Of a stretch of DNA of 43,289 nt, positions 22,980-33,114 are shown piece by piece; within the stretch, counting starts at the first letter, position 1; each line of letters starts with the position of its first letter. A program made the translations under genes and the position numbers. Source of the stretch: Leucogyrophana mollusca (lineage: Eukaryota; Basidiomycota; Agaricomycetes; Boletales); the NCBI GenBank assembly GCA_021014945.1, contig MU266560.1:1-43289 (forward strand), in the 5' to 3' direction. The notes under the pieces are model-generated. The model saw only the letters and a program-made list of their open reading frames with translations, did not search any database and had not been told where the DNA came from.

Positions 22980-23806
22980 TTACTGTTCGATGAAACTAGC
23001 GCCATACCCCCCAAAGGTACATTGCGCCCCATTCGGAAAACGGACATCAAACTGTCCGCCATCGTCGTTTGGTGCAAAGTGGAACTTGCTGGAATCGAAA
23101 CACCCAGTGACCTATTAGGGACGTGAAGCCACTACCAGCACGTAAAACGCCATATGGGAGACGCTGACCTGGATCCAGGAGCCATCGTCCGCTTGGGAGA
23201 CCGCCGCTCCGGTGATGAACCCGCTGGGGAGGTAGTTGGCGCAGCCTTCAGCACCAGGGGTACAGTACGCCACACCGTCGGTCTCCGCGTCCGAAATGAG
23301 CTCTTTTTCAAAGGAGGTGCATTCATTCATCAACAGCCCCGAGAACTGCGCCAGATCAGAATTGCGAGTACGTGTAGCTCACCTCCGTTGGCCTGCGGGA
23401 GCAGCAGCGCAAAATCCATCCCGCCGGCGATGTGCACGGTGGTCGAGGGGGATGGGTCGCCAGTGGGTTGCGGTGTCGGTCTTGCATCTAAGTTCTCGGA
23501 CGCAGTCGGGCTCGGGCTGTCCTGACGTTTACGAATATCGACTTGGTGACCTTTAACGCCGTCCTTGCGTTTGCGAATGAGCTTGGAAGAGCCGCATGAA
23601 CCGGTGGTAAAGCCCTGAGCTTGCGGGGGAATCACCAGTAAATCCGGCCTTCGGAAGGCATCCACAGCGCCTGCGCTGTAGTTTCTTGCGTTCGTCGCGG
23701 TGTCCGAATAGTTCTGAATATCGACCACGGGCGAAGGATCCGAGTAGGTGACGTAGTCCAAGGCAGCCGCGCCGGCGAGGGAGAATAACATGGAGGGAAT
23801 TATCAT
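22980..23806 (-). CDS. secreted protein of unknown function with conserved C-terminal Cys domain (229 aa)
   Basis: Minus-strand exons 23806-23383, 23302-23169 and 23111-22980. The start MIIPSMLFSLAGAAALDYV is a signal peptide. An in-frame ATG at 23836 would add 10 residues, but a TATA element at 23845-23853 lies too close to it. A Lys/Arg- and Pro/Ser-rich region (RKRKDGVKGHQ, then TASENLDARPTPQPTGD) precedes FALLLPQANGGE. After the introns the protein continues LISDAETDGVAYCTPGAEGC, YLPSGFI, DDGSWIQ, VTGCFDSSKF, DDGGQFDVRFPNGAQC and FGGYGASFIEQ. I recognise this ending from uncharacterised basidiomycete secreted proteins but know no function. The first intron's acceptor (AAAAAG, 23303) is weaker than an alternative GCGCAG 43 bases upstream, but only the former keeps frame. 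Confidence 0.75.
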
Positions 23807-23844
23807 AATTAACGGGCTATAGGCATGTGTAGGCATTTGGGAAG

Positions 23845-23853
23845 TATATAAAG
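23845..23853 (-). promoter_or_regulatory. TATA box upstream of the 23806 start
   Basis: TATATA with flanking AAAG, lying 39 bp upstream of the chosen start codon of the secreted-protein gene. The spacing supports the 23806 start over 23836. Confidence 0.5.
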
Positions 23854-24494
23854 AGACAAAAAAAAATGAGTGGACGTCCTACTGACGGTTAGGTAAATGT
23901 AACGGAAGGAAGGGTGAATTGGGATTTTGAACGCGTCGAGGTTCGCGTGGATCACGTGTCTGTTGATTTCTCGCATTTGAGACTCCGAATCAAGTATGCG
24001 CCAACGGACTCCGAATTAGGCATCAATAGCCAAAGTTGTAGCGCCGCCTGACAAAACTCGCTTCCATCTCTTGGGTGCAGACTTCTGTGAATTGTGAAAA
24101 GGAGCTCAACTACAAGTACAATGTCCCTCAAGTGCGCGTGCAGTACAGAAAGATATTCTATCGATAGCAATGGGAGAGTGAGAGCAGAGCAGAGTTAGAG
24201 TAGGGGAGAGCACAGCAGATACAGCAGAGCGGAGCAGACACAAATATAGCGATATAGGTATAAGTAATCAACGCAGTAAGACCAAGGGTAAGATACGATC
24301 ATGAGAGATGAGGAGAGCGGCCACGAGAGCGAGCTTGGGTGGCGAGATACAATTGAACTGATATTGAGTAGTGAAGGAGGTCCGGGTGTGAGCAACAAGT
24401 CCACGAGCGATGAAGTGTCCACGAAAGCGAGAGCAGATAAAAACAGGCAAACAGCGACCAGCGCACGTCCGGAGGCAGAGACACAAGCCAAAGA
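23854..24494. other. intergenic with purine-rich low-complexity DNA
   Basis: Between 24170 and 24245 the sequence is built of GAGCAGAG, GCACAGCAG and similar units, an imperfect GA/CAG-rich microsatellite. The rest contains no gene I can support. The minus-strand frames at 24195-24502 read through the complementary CT-rich strand and look compositional. Confidence 0.45.
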
Positions 24495-25316
24495 TCACGC
24501 ACTCGCGGAGAAGTGGATGTCCCAGCGGTCCTGGCCGTCGCGGGCCCTAGTCAGGCCCACGAAAAAATAGTTCGGGCCGATAATATCAAGCCGCTTCACG
24601 CCCTGCGCGTATTCGCCCGGGTCCGCGCGCGTGCGCGCTCTAAACGACTCAGCTGCCGAAGTCGCCGCCCACGGGAATTGCGTGACGAGCTCGTGCTGCG
24701 TCACAGGCCGGTTGAGCACGTCACGGATCCGGCCGAGGACGTCGGTGACGGTGACGCCGCGCGGGTTCGCGACTTCGATGGGCCATGCGGGGATACTCGG
24801 GAACGTGATCAGCAGCCTCGGTGCTGAAGGGGAGAGGGCCAGTTCTTGAAGCATCCGCGGGGAACAGCCAGGCCGGAGCTGGATGTAGGATAGGTCTTGT
24901 GCGACGTTGAAGCGCATCCGCGCATTAGGGTCGTAGGATAACAGCGGGTGCAGAGCGACGACAGAGCCTGACGGAGGACCGGAGGCGGAGGCATCGTCAT
25001 AATCATCTTTGTGATAGAGGTGAAGAAGAAAAAATGTGAAAGTGACGGTGAGATGGGATGAGGGTGATAGGAAGAAAGAGTGGGACGTACAGGAAGGGTG
25101 CCGCGGTGCGGCATTTGGGTGGGGCAGGGAAACGTTGCGCAGATGTGGCGCATGCGGGATCGGAACGGGCGACCGTGGCGACGACCCCCACGAAGCCTCC
25201 GACCACTGCGACGGGCTTTGCGCCTCGTGGCGTGAGTGCGAGGGCCCGCGGGATGAATGACCCGGTGCCGCAAAGTCTTTCACAGTAGCAGTGGGCGAGT
25301 CAATGTGATAGTGCAT
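24495..25316 (-). CDS. DUF6699 domain protein 3 (245 aa spliced, 273 aa if intron retained)
   Basis: The whole span is one open frame on the minus strand, but a GTACGT..CACAAAG intron (25090-25007, 84 nt) fits well and its removal keeps frame: exons 25316-25091 and 25006-24495. The N-terminal arm is rich in His, Ser and Pro. The DUF6699 domain runs from about ALHPLL through MRFNVAQDLSYIQ, LLITFPSIPAWPIEV, GVTVTDVLGRIRDVLNRPVT, the basic RARTRADPG and GVKRLDIIGPNYFFVGLTRA to a final WDIHFS. Function is unknown. The intron has no stop and a length divisible by three, so an unspliced transcript would encode a 28-residue insert containing a hydrophobic FTFFLLHLY run just before the domain. Confidence 0.85.
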   Translation of the reverse strand: MHYHIDSPTATVKDFAAPGHSSRGPSHSRHEAQSPSQWSEASWGSSPRSPVPIPHAPHLRNVSLPHPNAAPRHPSCTSHSFFLSPSSHLTVTFTFFLLHLYHKDDYDDASASGPPSGSVVALHPLLSYDPNARMRFNVAQDLSYIQLRPGCSPRMLQELALSPSAPRLLITFPSIPAWPIEVANPRGVTVTDVLGRIRDVLNRPVTQHELVTQFPWAATSAAESFRARTRADPGEYAQGVKRLDIIGPNYFFVGLTRARDGQDRWDIHFSASA

Positions 25317-25375
25317 AGTGGAAGAAGAGGGCGGGATGGGTGGGTGTGCAATGACTCGACCCGCCTTGCAGCTGT

Positions 25376-25382
25376 CTTATAC
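25376..25382 (-). promoter_or_regulatory. TATA-like box of DUF6699 gene 3
   Basis: GTATAAG on the minus strand, about 60 bp upstream of the start codon at 25316. Confidence 0.4.
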
Positions 25383-26290
25383 CCCGCCATCACGCGTCGG
25401 GAACTTACTTGGCGCGCCAAACTCGCACGTTGAGCGACAGCAGCTGACGCGTCCAAGTGGGAAACTGCGTCCGCAGTGTGGGCGGGATAAGGCGCACATG
25501 TCACATCTGTCACGTATTTTATGTCACAGGCGCCGGTGCAATTGATGGCGCCTGGCGGGATTACTGGATATGGAAACGAGGGCGGGAGGGACTAGGCCGC
25601 GTTTGGAAGGCGTCGGGTCACGGCGCCCCATGATCAACGGCGAGAAGCAGCGATTTGAATTAATTATACATCGATAACAATGTTTTAATATGTATCAGGC
25701 GCACTGATGTCTTCTGACGCGCTTGATGGTGAGAACAACATCCACAGCGTTGGACCGTTGGGGAATAGAACCCTGGACTGATACCCCCGACCCGCGCTTG
25801 TACAGGTTTGCTAATTATATCAGCGATAAGGATCTCCCCCTATCAGAACAGGCGCCAGATGCAACGGTTTACATATTGCCTTGTCGTGGTCTTACCCGAC
25901 AGCGCGTCTGTTTTTCAGGACCTTCGCAGTTTCATGTAGCCGTAAGGCGCCTGTATTCCTTGTCATTGTTCAGTCATCCGCTTGGCCGTCGAAATGATTA
26001 TTGACCTAGGCAAGTGGTTGACATGGATGTCGCGTAGTGTGATGTCGTCCAATTTTGCGCTTCCTAGCCGCAGAAGAAGGCAGCCATTCGCTGACTGATG
26101 TTCTCCCCGAGTAAGCACTGACCTAGACGCCATTGACAGTGCACGGCTGACCCACATCCTAGCTACGTCACTGAGATAGTGCGCCCAGGCGAGTCCCACC
26201 CACCAAGGTCAGCATCTCCACCCCCATCCCTACACGGACGAGATACTCCACTCAACCTTGCACAGCTACTACGAGCGACCCTCCCAGCCC
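25383..26290. other. intergenic upstream of two divergent genes
   Basis: No supported gene. Short open frames at 25723-26004 and 25963-26199 overlap on opposite strands. The frame of the following gene is open back to about 26178, so a non-coding or additional upstream exon of that gene is possible. Confidence 0.35.
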
Positions 26291-27037
26291 ATGACCTACA
26301 CATTCACCGGCTGGGCATCCGACTCCATGCTCCTCATGCCTCCATCTACGGCGACCAACCTCAGCCCCATCTACCGCATCTCCGTCCGACTCAGCCTCAA
26401 CCCCTTCGCCCCGTTGTCGTACGTCACGACCCTGCAGAGAGGCGGTAGTACGCAGGGCGAGGTCGTCGGGAGCTTTGAGTGCGTCTTCCGCATAGTCAGT
26501 TCGAGTCAACCCGTGCCAAGGTTTACTCACACGGAACAGGATATCTCTAAACCAGAAAAGCGCCATCTTGACGCTGGGAGACAGCACGACGCGCCTCAAG
26601 AACGTCCTATGGAGCACTGACCCCTCGCATGTAAGTAAGTTCGCAACACACCCCATCACCGTCACCACTAATTCCACGACCACTGCAGAAACTCTGGCGC
26701 TGGTCTTGCGGAGGCACCGATCTTCGCTGGGATTGCCGAAGCATGCTCGAGGACGGGTCGCCCATGTGCATCGTAAGTAACATACACAAACACTCACATC
26801 CTTCGTCCCTCATTCCCCTCACCCCATTCTATCGCCTTCCCCCGCATGCGACCCCAGTGCTACGACGGCGACCCCAACTCCTCTAACCAACTAGCCTCCT
26901 TCGTTCCGCCGCCGATCGACGCCTCGCCCCCCCTCCCCGCCGCCGTGCTTACCGTCTTCCCGGATGGACATCCGCATTTCGACCATATACTCCTGTCTGC
27001 CCTTGTCGTGGAGCGGAAGCGGACGTTGGCGGCATAA
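26291..27037 (+). CDS. DUF6593-type domain protein (180 aa, 4 exons)
   Basis: Exons 26291-26478, 26540-26630, 26689-26772 and 26858-27037 join in frame with clean GTGCGT, GTAAGT and GTAAGT donors. The protein begins MTYTFTGWASDSMLLMP, followed by PIYRISVRLSL, SYVTTLQRGGSTQGEVVGSF, LKNVLW, WRWSCGGTDLRWDC, PMCIC and a C-terminal HFDHILLSALVVERKR helix. The succession of a short beta start, 'xxYxI', 'T.v.r......evaslew' and a final helix with LL.AL.VER resembles the basidiomycete family DUF6593, related in pattern to small LURP-like folds; the assignment is by memory. Start choice: 26291 is the first ATG in frame. Function is unknown; no signal peptide or membrane segment. Confidence 0.78.
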
Positions 27038-29420
27038 GCGGAGCATGGGTATGGGCGTGTGTGTGGATGACGTAGCGCTGTAGCGCTGTACGGACGTTTG
27101 CCCGTTAGACTCGTTATTCCGGACTGACCTCCGTTGAATAAATGTTAGACACCGTTCCAGTGCACTGAACCTCCGCGGCCCCGAGTCGGTCTTGCTCCAA
27201 TACAAATCCACGAGTTACCTCTCCTGCGCGGGCCCCGGATGCTGTCAGTATCCATCGCCGCTCGACAGAGTCCCCTCACGGTACCACACTATACACACAA
27301 GTAACTGGAATATATTAGGCGTTGGCACGATCACTCACGAGACTCGCAGCTTGCAGCATAATATAGTTTCTCGTCCTTGGGTTGGCCGGAGAAGTGACAG
27401 CCCTTGGCTCTCTCAGATAGAGTACCAGCGCAGACTGTCATCGGCCTCATGCTGGAACTAGCGCAAGATCACTGACAATAGTCACTCGCCTTCGCCCAAG
27501 ACCTGGAGAGCCGCCGCAATAGCCTGTCTTCTCGAGTTGATCGAGCCTTGTGGCTGTCCAACCTTTGGCTTTATTTGAAGGTTCGAGTAGCTATCATTCC
27601 ACAAGTACTGGATTGACCTAGCGTAGTGTGATCTTGTGAATCCTAACACCGTTGGGCCATACGTCTGTTCTGGAGTCTACATGTGGTGAGCGCACCCTAC
27701 TAAGCAACTCGTCGCCCTGCTTGTGCGGTCGCCTCCACCTCTTCCATCTGTGCAAGCCGTCCTGTCCGCGCGCGTCTGGGAGCGCCCGGTCTTACATACC
27801 TCGCCACTCTGTTCTAGCTCCTAGTGGTTCGAAGTTGTAGTCTGTGAAGCACTGAAAGGTTGCGGGCCAGTAAGCGCGTTTCCCAAGGTCAAGGTTGCTT
27901 GGTATCATGGTGCCGGGAATCTCCGAGCCATTGCTGAAACATCACGCAACCTCACGCAACCCGTTAGCTTTCAAGTTCGTTTGAGCTTAGCCCACCTCCG
28001 TAACAACTACCTCAGGCAATATATGTCCACGATGGGACCGGGAGGTTCTATTAGACGGCTCCGCGATAGGGCTGGGATCCGAGCTATGGTGAGCAGTGTT
28101 CTACATAACTTAGCACCTGAGGCCGCGGTGAAGACTGAAGTCGCGTACAAGTAGAGTTTGACGGTCCCATCGGGGCTTTTCTCTGGGCGTCTATGCTTGA
28201 AGGTCGGGAAAGATGTTCTTCCGTGGATGCCCGGGCCTGTCTTAGCAAGTACTAGGCAGCATTGGTTCCTTAGGCCTCAGGGTTGGTGTAAGTGAATGGA
28301 ATGGTGTGTATGAATGAGTGTAGCTCCTTTCTTTCTCTGGAGCGGCATCAAGCTGAGCCCGCGTTGTTCGGTTCTAGGACGCCCAGAGCTAGCTTTAATT
28401 GCAGGTTGCACATCAGACTATGTAGGTGAGAGTCAAGTACGGCGACCTAATGCATTGATTGTATCGATGTAGCAACGGATTCAGCCGCTTCACTAATTAT
28501 AATGCGTTATTTATTTGTCCCAGCTCCGACCCCTCAACTTCCTCTTGCATGTCCAAAATCCGTTCTTATGTCCGCCCGGATCAACTATCATCTCCACACT
28601 CGCTTCGTCCATCGCAATGACGTGATGACAGTGCATAGTGTCATGGAACCATCGCTCGTTCCTGTATCCTGGGACTGGACTTTGCAAAACCACCTAGGAT
28701 TGCCGGGGATCGACAGGGTAGATGGAATCACGCCTTCCTCCTTTTTGTCCACTCCCAGCACAAGTACTTTAGTGTCCGAGATCGGTATAGTACAAATCCA
28801 TGATCATCGCTACATGCCCCGCCACAGGGGCGGAGGCCAGGACGAGCACATTGTTGAAGCTTACCCAGCGGGTATACTTAGGTGAGGCTCCAAACGCATG
28901 TGGTGCAGCTGAACTTATTGCTATGTACAGCTGAGTTTGAGTTATTAAAAAATCCAGCCAGAAGCAAGATCCTTCGCCGACTCGTACATGGTGTGTTCAC
29001 TTCCTGACGAACGAGGTGCGACTGCTGCCTTGTCAGATGGTGTGAATTTGATTCTCACGAACTCGGACTCGCACATACGAATTCCATCACGTCCGCTACT
29101 TCGGACATTTGGGTTCGAAATGAAAAGGCAGTATGGTGCCTTCTCCGTCGCATGTCATCGCGCGTAGCTCGGCTTCCTTCCGACGGATGATTGGAAGGGC
29201 TTGTCGCGATCTTGTGCCCAGTTGAGCGAATCAACCCTTCAGAGTCCTTCAGCCATCTGGGCCTCCGATGGGTACAACGTTGTACTTCTCCCGGTTCCGT
29301 TGACATCTCCGTGATAGTGGTCAGGAACATATGAAGCTGACGTCAGGCCCGTGAGCAATTTTCCATTTGGCAGAGAATGAACAGAATTGACGGACTCTTG
29401 GGTAGGTGCTTGTGTGCTCA
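27038..29420. other. 2.4 kb without a supported gene
   Basis: The longest frame is 127 aa on the plus strand at 28502-28885 (MRYLFVPAPTPQLPLACP at its start). It has no signal peptide logic, no splice sites and no relative I know, and the opposite strand is open beneath it. The rest is short frames. No RNA gene or mobile element was recognised. Confidence 0.35.
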
Positions 29421-29421
29421 G

Positions 29422-29428
29422 TATAAAG
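29422..29428 (+). promoter_or_regulatory. TATA box of the FAD-linked oxidase gene
   Basis: TATAAAG in CAGTATAAAGCTCC, 50 bp upstream of the start codon at 29478. Confidence 0.55.
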
Positions 29429-29477
29429 CTCCGTTGTGTCTATTCTACCGATTTCTCAAGGTCGTTGGAAAGCTCAG

Positions 29478-31545
29478 ATGATTCCCACCTATCTCCCTCT
29501 GACCGCAATCGCGATCTTATCCAGTTTGGCCTCACATGTCTCTGCAACAGACATCGAACAACGCGATCTGACCCTCTTCAGCGGGACTTGCGTGCAAATT
29601 GCAGCTGCTGTGTCTTCAGCCTCTCACGTCTACTACCCAGGTCTGTACATCTCTTCCGCGATGCCAAGAAGACGCGTTCATCTTGATTGCACAGGGTCTC
29701 TTCATTATGCGAAGGACGTGAGCCACTGGGCTTCCTCGAGTAGCCAGGTCGCAGCTTGCTCTTTCGAGCCGGGGACCGCAGCGGATGTCGGTATAGCGGT
29801 GAGCTCCATCTGCCTGTATCGTACCCGTGCATCCATTGATACCCATGATGTAGCTCCAAATCCTGGGCACTAACAGGACACCCTTCGCTGTCAGTTTTCC
29901 CGAGTCTTCCTCAATAAAAAAAGGTGTTCTAACTGGCAGTGTGCTCTTTTACAGGTGAAAGGCGGAGGCCATGCTTCTAATCCAGGTTTCTCGTCCACGA
30001 CTGGCGTCCAGATCGCGATGTACAGGTTCTCCGACGTCGATTATGACGCAGCAGCTCAGACCGCGACAATTGGGGCGGGATTGATCTGGGACGACGTCTA
30101 TGCTGCCCTGGAGCCCTATGATGTGAATGTCGTAGGAGGCAGAGTGACCGGCGTAGGCGTCGCCGGATTTACTCTGGGGGGAGGTACGTTTCCAATCTGG
30201 CGCGAAGGTTTGTGGACCGGGGCTCATTGGATCGTCCATTCCATATGATCCGATTAGGCTACTCGTGGTTGACAAACCAGTACGGTCTGACCATCGATAC
30301 CGTAACGGCCTTCGAGCTTGTTCTGCCCAGTGGAACAGTAACGACAGTGACAGAAGCGTCAGATCCGAACTTGTTCTTTGGATTGCGGGTGCGCCTCTAA
30401 AAAGTGTCCGTTTTGCACCATTACTGATCATTCGTTTTGATTAGGGTGGTTTCAATAACTTCGTACGATAACCCCTTTCTCCCCGCTAAACTTCGAACTA
30501 AGTCTTACTTTTTTAGGGCATCGTGACTAGGTTTACCTTGCAAACTTTCCCGCAGGGCCAGGTTTGGGTAAGCGCGCTGGCTGACATCTATTTGTCACTT
30601 TCGCTGACCACCGTTCGCAGGGCGGACTGATCACCATTACGGGAAACAACATTCCTGCTGTTAACGCTGCCACCGCGAACTTCGCAGCCAACAACACCGA
30701 TCCGAAGGCCGCTATCATTACTACATACAACTTCCTGCTTGGGGAGGTGGGTGCTTTGTACGGTGGTGGTGCCAGTAACTGCCAGCTCATCCTTCTGTTC
30801 TAGCCGGGTGTTTCGCAGCTGATCTTCTACGACGGACCAACCCCTCCTTCTGGGATTTTTGATGACTTCTTGGCTATTCCCTACCTCACAAAGGATGTTT
30901 CTACGCGGTCATTCTCTTCTCTCGTCACTGCCTCGCCATCCAATGCTACCGCTGGAATGCGGTAAGCTCTCGTGATATCTATGACGAATGGGCCTCGGCT
31001 CACCCATGGATAGTGGCATATTTAACACTGTATCTGTTTTGGAGTACCCGATCGCGCTCATCGACGCCATCGTCAACGAAACTATCGTGAGTCGAGTACT
31101 GGGGCTCGGTGCCTCTCATCTCACACTAGTCACTTGTCCCCTTTCACAGTACTACGGAACTACTCTCGGCCTTGCGACGGGCACATTTATCTCCTACGAC
31201 ATCGAGCCATTCCTTCCAACACTTTTTGACCACAGCTCCATTCCCTCTGCATACCCCCCCTCGCGCACTCAAGGGCTGCTCCCGCTGAACATCTACTACG
31301 CGTGGTTGCTCCCGACATCCGACACCATCTTCCAGGACGCCATCAGGACCAGCGCTGCGTACCTGAAAAGTGTCGCCATCGCCGAAGGGCAGGATATCGC
31401 CGACGCGGCAGTGTACGGAAACTACGCTATCTATGACACGCCCTTGGCGGATATATACGGGGCGAACGTCCCGACGCTGGAGACCCTCCAGGCGACGGTT
31501 GACCCGACTAATGTCATGGGTCTGGCAGGGGGATTCAAGTTCTAA
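29478..31545 (+). CDS. secreted FAD-linked oxidase, PCMH FAD-binding with BBE-like C-terminus (494 aa, 11 exons)
   Basis: Exons 29478-29640, 29695-29798, 29854-29889, 29955-30183, 30258-30388, 30445-30462, 30517-30567, 30621-30746, 30804-30961, 31014-31086 and 31150-31545 keep frame. A signal peptide (MIPTYLPLTAIAILSSLASH) is followed by the PCMH domain: FAVKGGGHASNPGFSS, where His107 is the expected 8-alpha-FAD attachment residue, TIGAGLIWDDVY, VVGGRVTGVGVAGFTLGGGY, and TNQYGLTIDTVTAFELVLPS. The C-terminus (YAIYDTPLADIYGANVPTLE, then TVDPTNVMGLAGGF) is BBE-like. The cysteine of bicovalent BBE enzymes is absent (Arg/Val at that position), so a single covalent FAD link is predicted. Such enzymes oxidise sugars, alcohols or alkaloids; the substrate is unknown. 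Exon 6 is only 18 nt. Confidence 0.92.
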
Positions 31546-31889
31546 AGTGTTGAGGTCCACAAGTTAATTTTGCCTGCTGCTTTATCTTTCAAGATGTACC
31601 TGGACATGTACCATACCTTGTGTTAATAAGCTGTACTATGGAGGGGGGTTCTCCACAACTGTACTTGACATTTATGCATAACAACAGAAACCATGCCACT
31701 CACATGAAATGGTGAAAACGTCGCAAGTATTTGGAATGGGTATCCTCGGGGGAACGTCCGAGTCGAGAGTTCTTTTAGATATGGAAAAGGGTGTAGCAGA
31801 GATATATGTAGTAATACAGGAGCTGGAGGCACCAGTGAGCGAGTCAACCACTGGACTAACCTAGGGTTCACCATTGCAGGGACAGTCTG
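31546..31889. other. intergenic between convergent genes, nothing recognised
   Basis: 3' flanks of the FAD oxidase and NAA10 genes. Contains only short frames. Confidence 0.4.
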
Positions 31890-32720
31890 TCAACGATCTC
31901 GTTTCGAACTCTTCAACTTCCGCCGCATGATATACGCGTTCTCCCCATCGCCATCTGCAATAACGACGCGAACCAAAACACGTGTAAGGGCAGCCTGCAA
32001 GAAAGAGGACCAACTTGACTGCACTCACAATATTTCTTGTCCACTTTGACTGTGGAGAACCCAAGCGCCTTAGTGTAAAGAGCGATGGCGCCGGCGTTGG
32101 ACACCCGCACGTGCAGCTCGACATACACAGCGCTGTAGACCGTTCTCATCGCTTCATCTACGATCGGAGATGGTTTGGTAAGGTAGGAAGAGGGTGAGAA
32201 AGAAGGAAGGGCGCCACGCACATGATAGTTCCATGAGTCTCTTCGCCAACCCGCGTCTCCTATGCGGCCGAAGCACTGAAAGCGAGTTGACATGGCCATA
32301 CAGTGGCACGTCGTCCGCTCCGCCTCCCTCTCTGCAACAGCAGCGGCAGCAATACGAACGGAGCGCAGATAATTAGTTCCGGTGGGCACGCCCGAAACGA
32401 AAACGCGTGGGGCTGGGCGACGCACATTGAAGAGAGCACGTATCCGATTATGCGGCCCTTGTGGTCCTCTGCGACGAACGATACTTGTGGCCACGTCAGG
32501 GCGCAATATAACCCTTCTTCGCTGTGAGCAAAGTCGATACCGGGTGATGGGGAGAAGGTGCACGCACAGAATCGCATCGAGTAGTTCTCGGGGAGGTTTT
32601 GCATGTTGCATGCTTGGATGTTCACAAGGTCGCCCGCCTATCATAGACTCATATGTCAATAGGTGTGCTGATAACAACGGCTGCGTTTCTATTGCGCACC
32701 TTTGCTGGTCTCACATTCAT
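31890..32720 (-). CDS. NAA10: N-terminal acetyltransferase A catalytic subunit NAA10/ARD1 (160 aa, 6 exons)
   Basis: Minus-strand exons 32720-32700 (only 21 nt), 32637-32568, 32513-32426, 32331-32222, 32157-32029 and 31954-31890. The joined protein begins MNVRPAKAGDLVNIQACNMQ, continues NLPENYSMRF, ALTWPQVSFVAEDHKGRIIG, YGHVNSLSVLRPHRRRGLAK, YVELHVRVSNAGAIALYTKA and LGFSTVKVDKKYYGDGENAY. This is the GNAT fold of ARD1; RRRGLA (from Arg84) is the acetyl-CoA loop R-x-x-G-x-A. NatA acetylates the alpha-amino group of nascent proteins after Met removal, together with the NAA15 ribosome anchor. At 160 aa it lacks the long acidic tail of animal NAA10, ending RRKLKSSKRDR. Residue 60, at the exon 3/4 junction, is Ile (ATA) where Met is usual. 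Start and exon 1 are secure because the MN(V/I)R start is conserved. Confidence 0.92.
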
Positions 32721-33114
32721 CGTAGGCTGCGGATGGGGAGGAGGAAGGGTTACGCGTCGATTTGGAGGGCGGAGGCGGAGAACGGTGTGCACGCGCACAC
32801 ACAGCAAGTTTCATGACCGGAGCGCCGTGCTAACTAAGACTTCGAATTCATTTCCATTCGAGGATTTCTGCGGGCGCTACATTACGCGCTCGTATCGATA
32901 AGACAAAGGCTGTGGCACAAGGGTATAATGGTGAACAGTATTTCGAGAGTGTCAAGATCAGAGGCGTGTATAGGGATAGCAGGAAAGCAAGAAAGAAGAT
33001 TAAATGCTACAGTGAAGATCTTATTCGTGAGTCGAGACGTGAGATCGTGGTTAAAAATTAAAAAATAAAGATAGAATATCCAGTCCTTCAGGATCAGCAG
33101 ACCTCCAATACACC
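32721..33114. other. intergenic, nothing recognised
   Basis: Upstream region of NAA10 and 3' flank of DUF6699 gene 4. AT-rich with no supported frame. No TATA-like element was noticed for NAA10, as expected of a housekeeping promoter. Confidence 0.4.

Noticed and set aside
23303..23382. Acceptor GCGCAG instead of AAAAAG for intron 1 of the secreted protein
   Set aside because: The stronger-looking acceptor gives a stop within a few codons; only AAAAAG keeps the conserved C-terminal frame.
28502..28885. 127-aa plus-strand open frame
   Set aside because: No signal peptide, domain, splice sites or recognisable relative, and the opposite strand is open.
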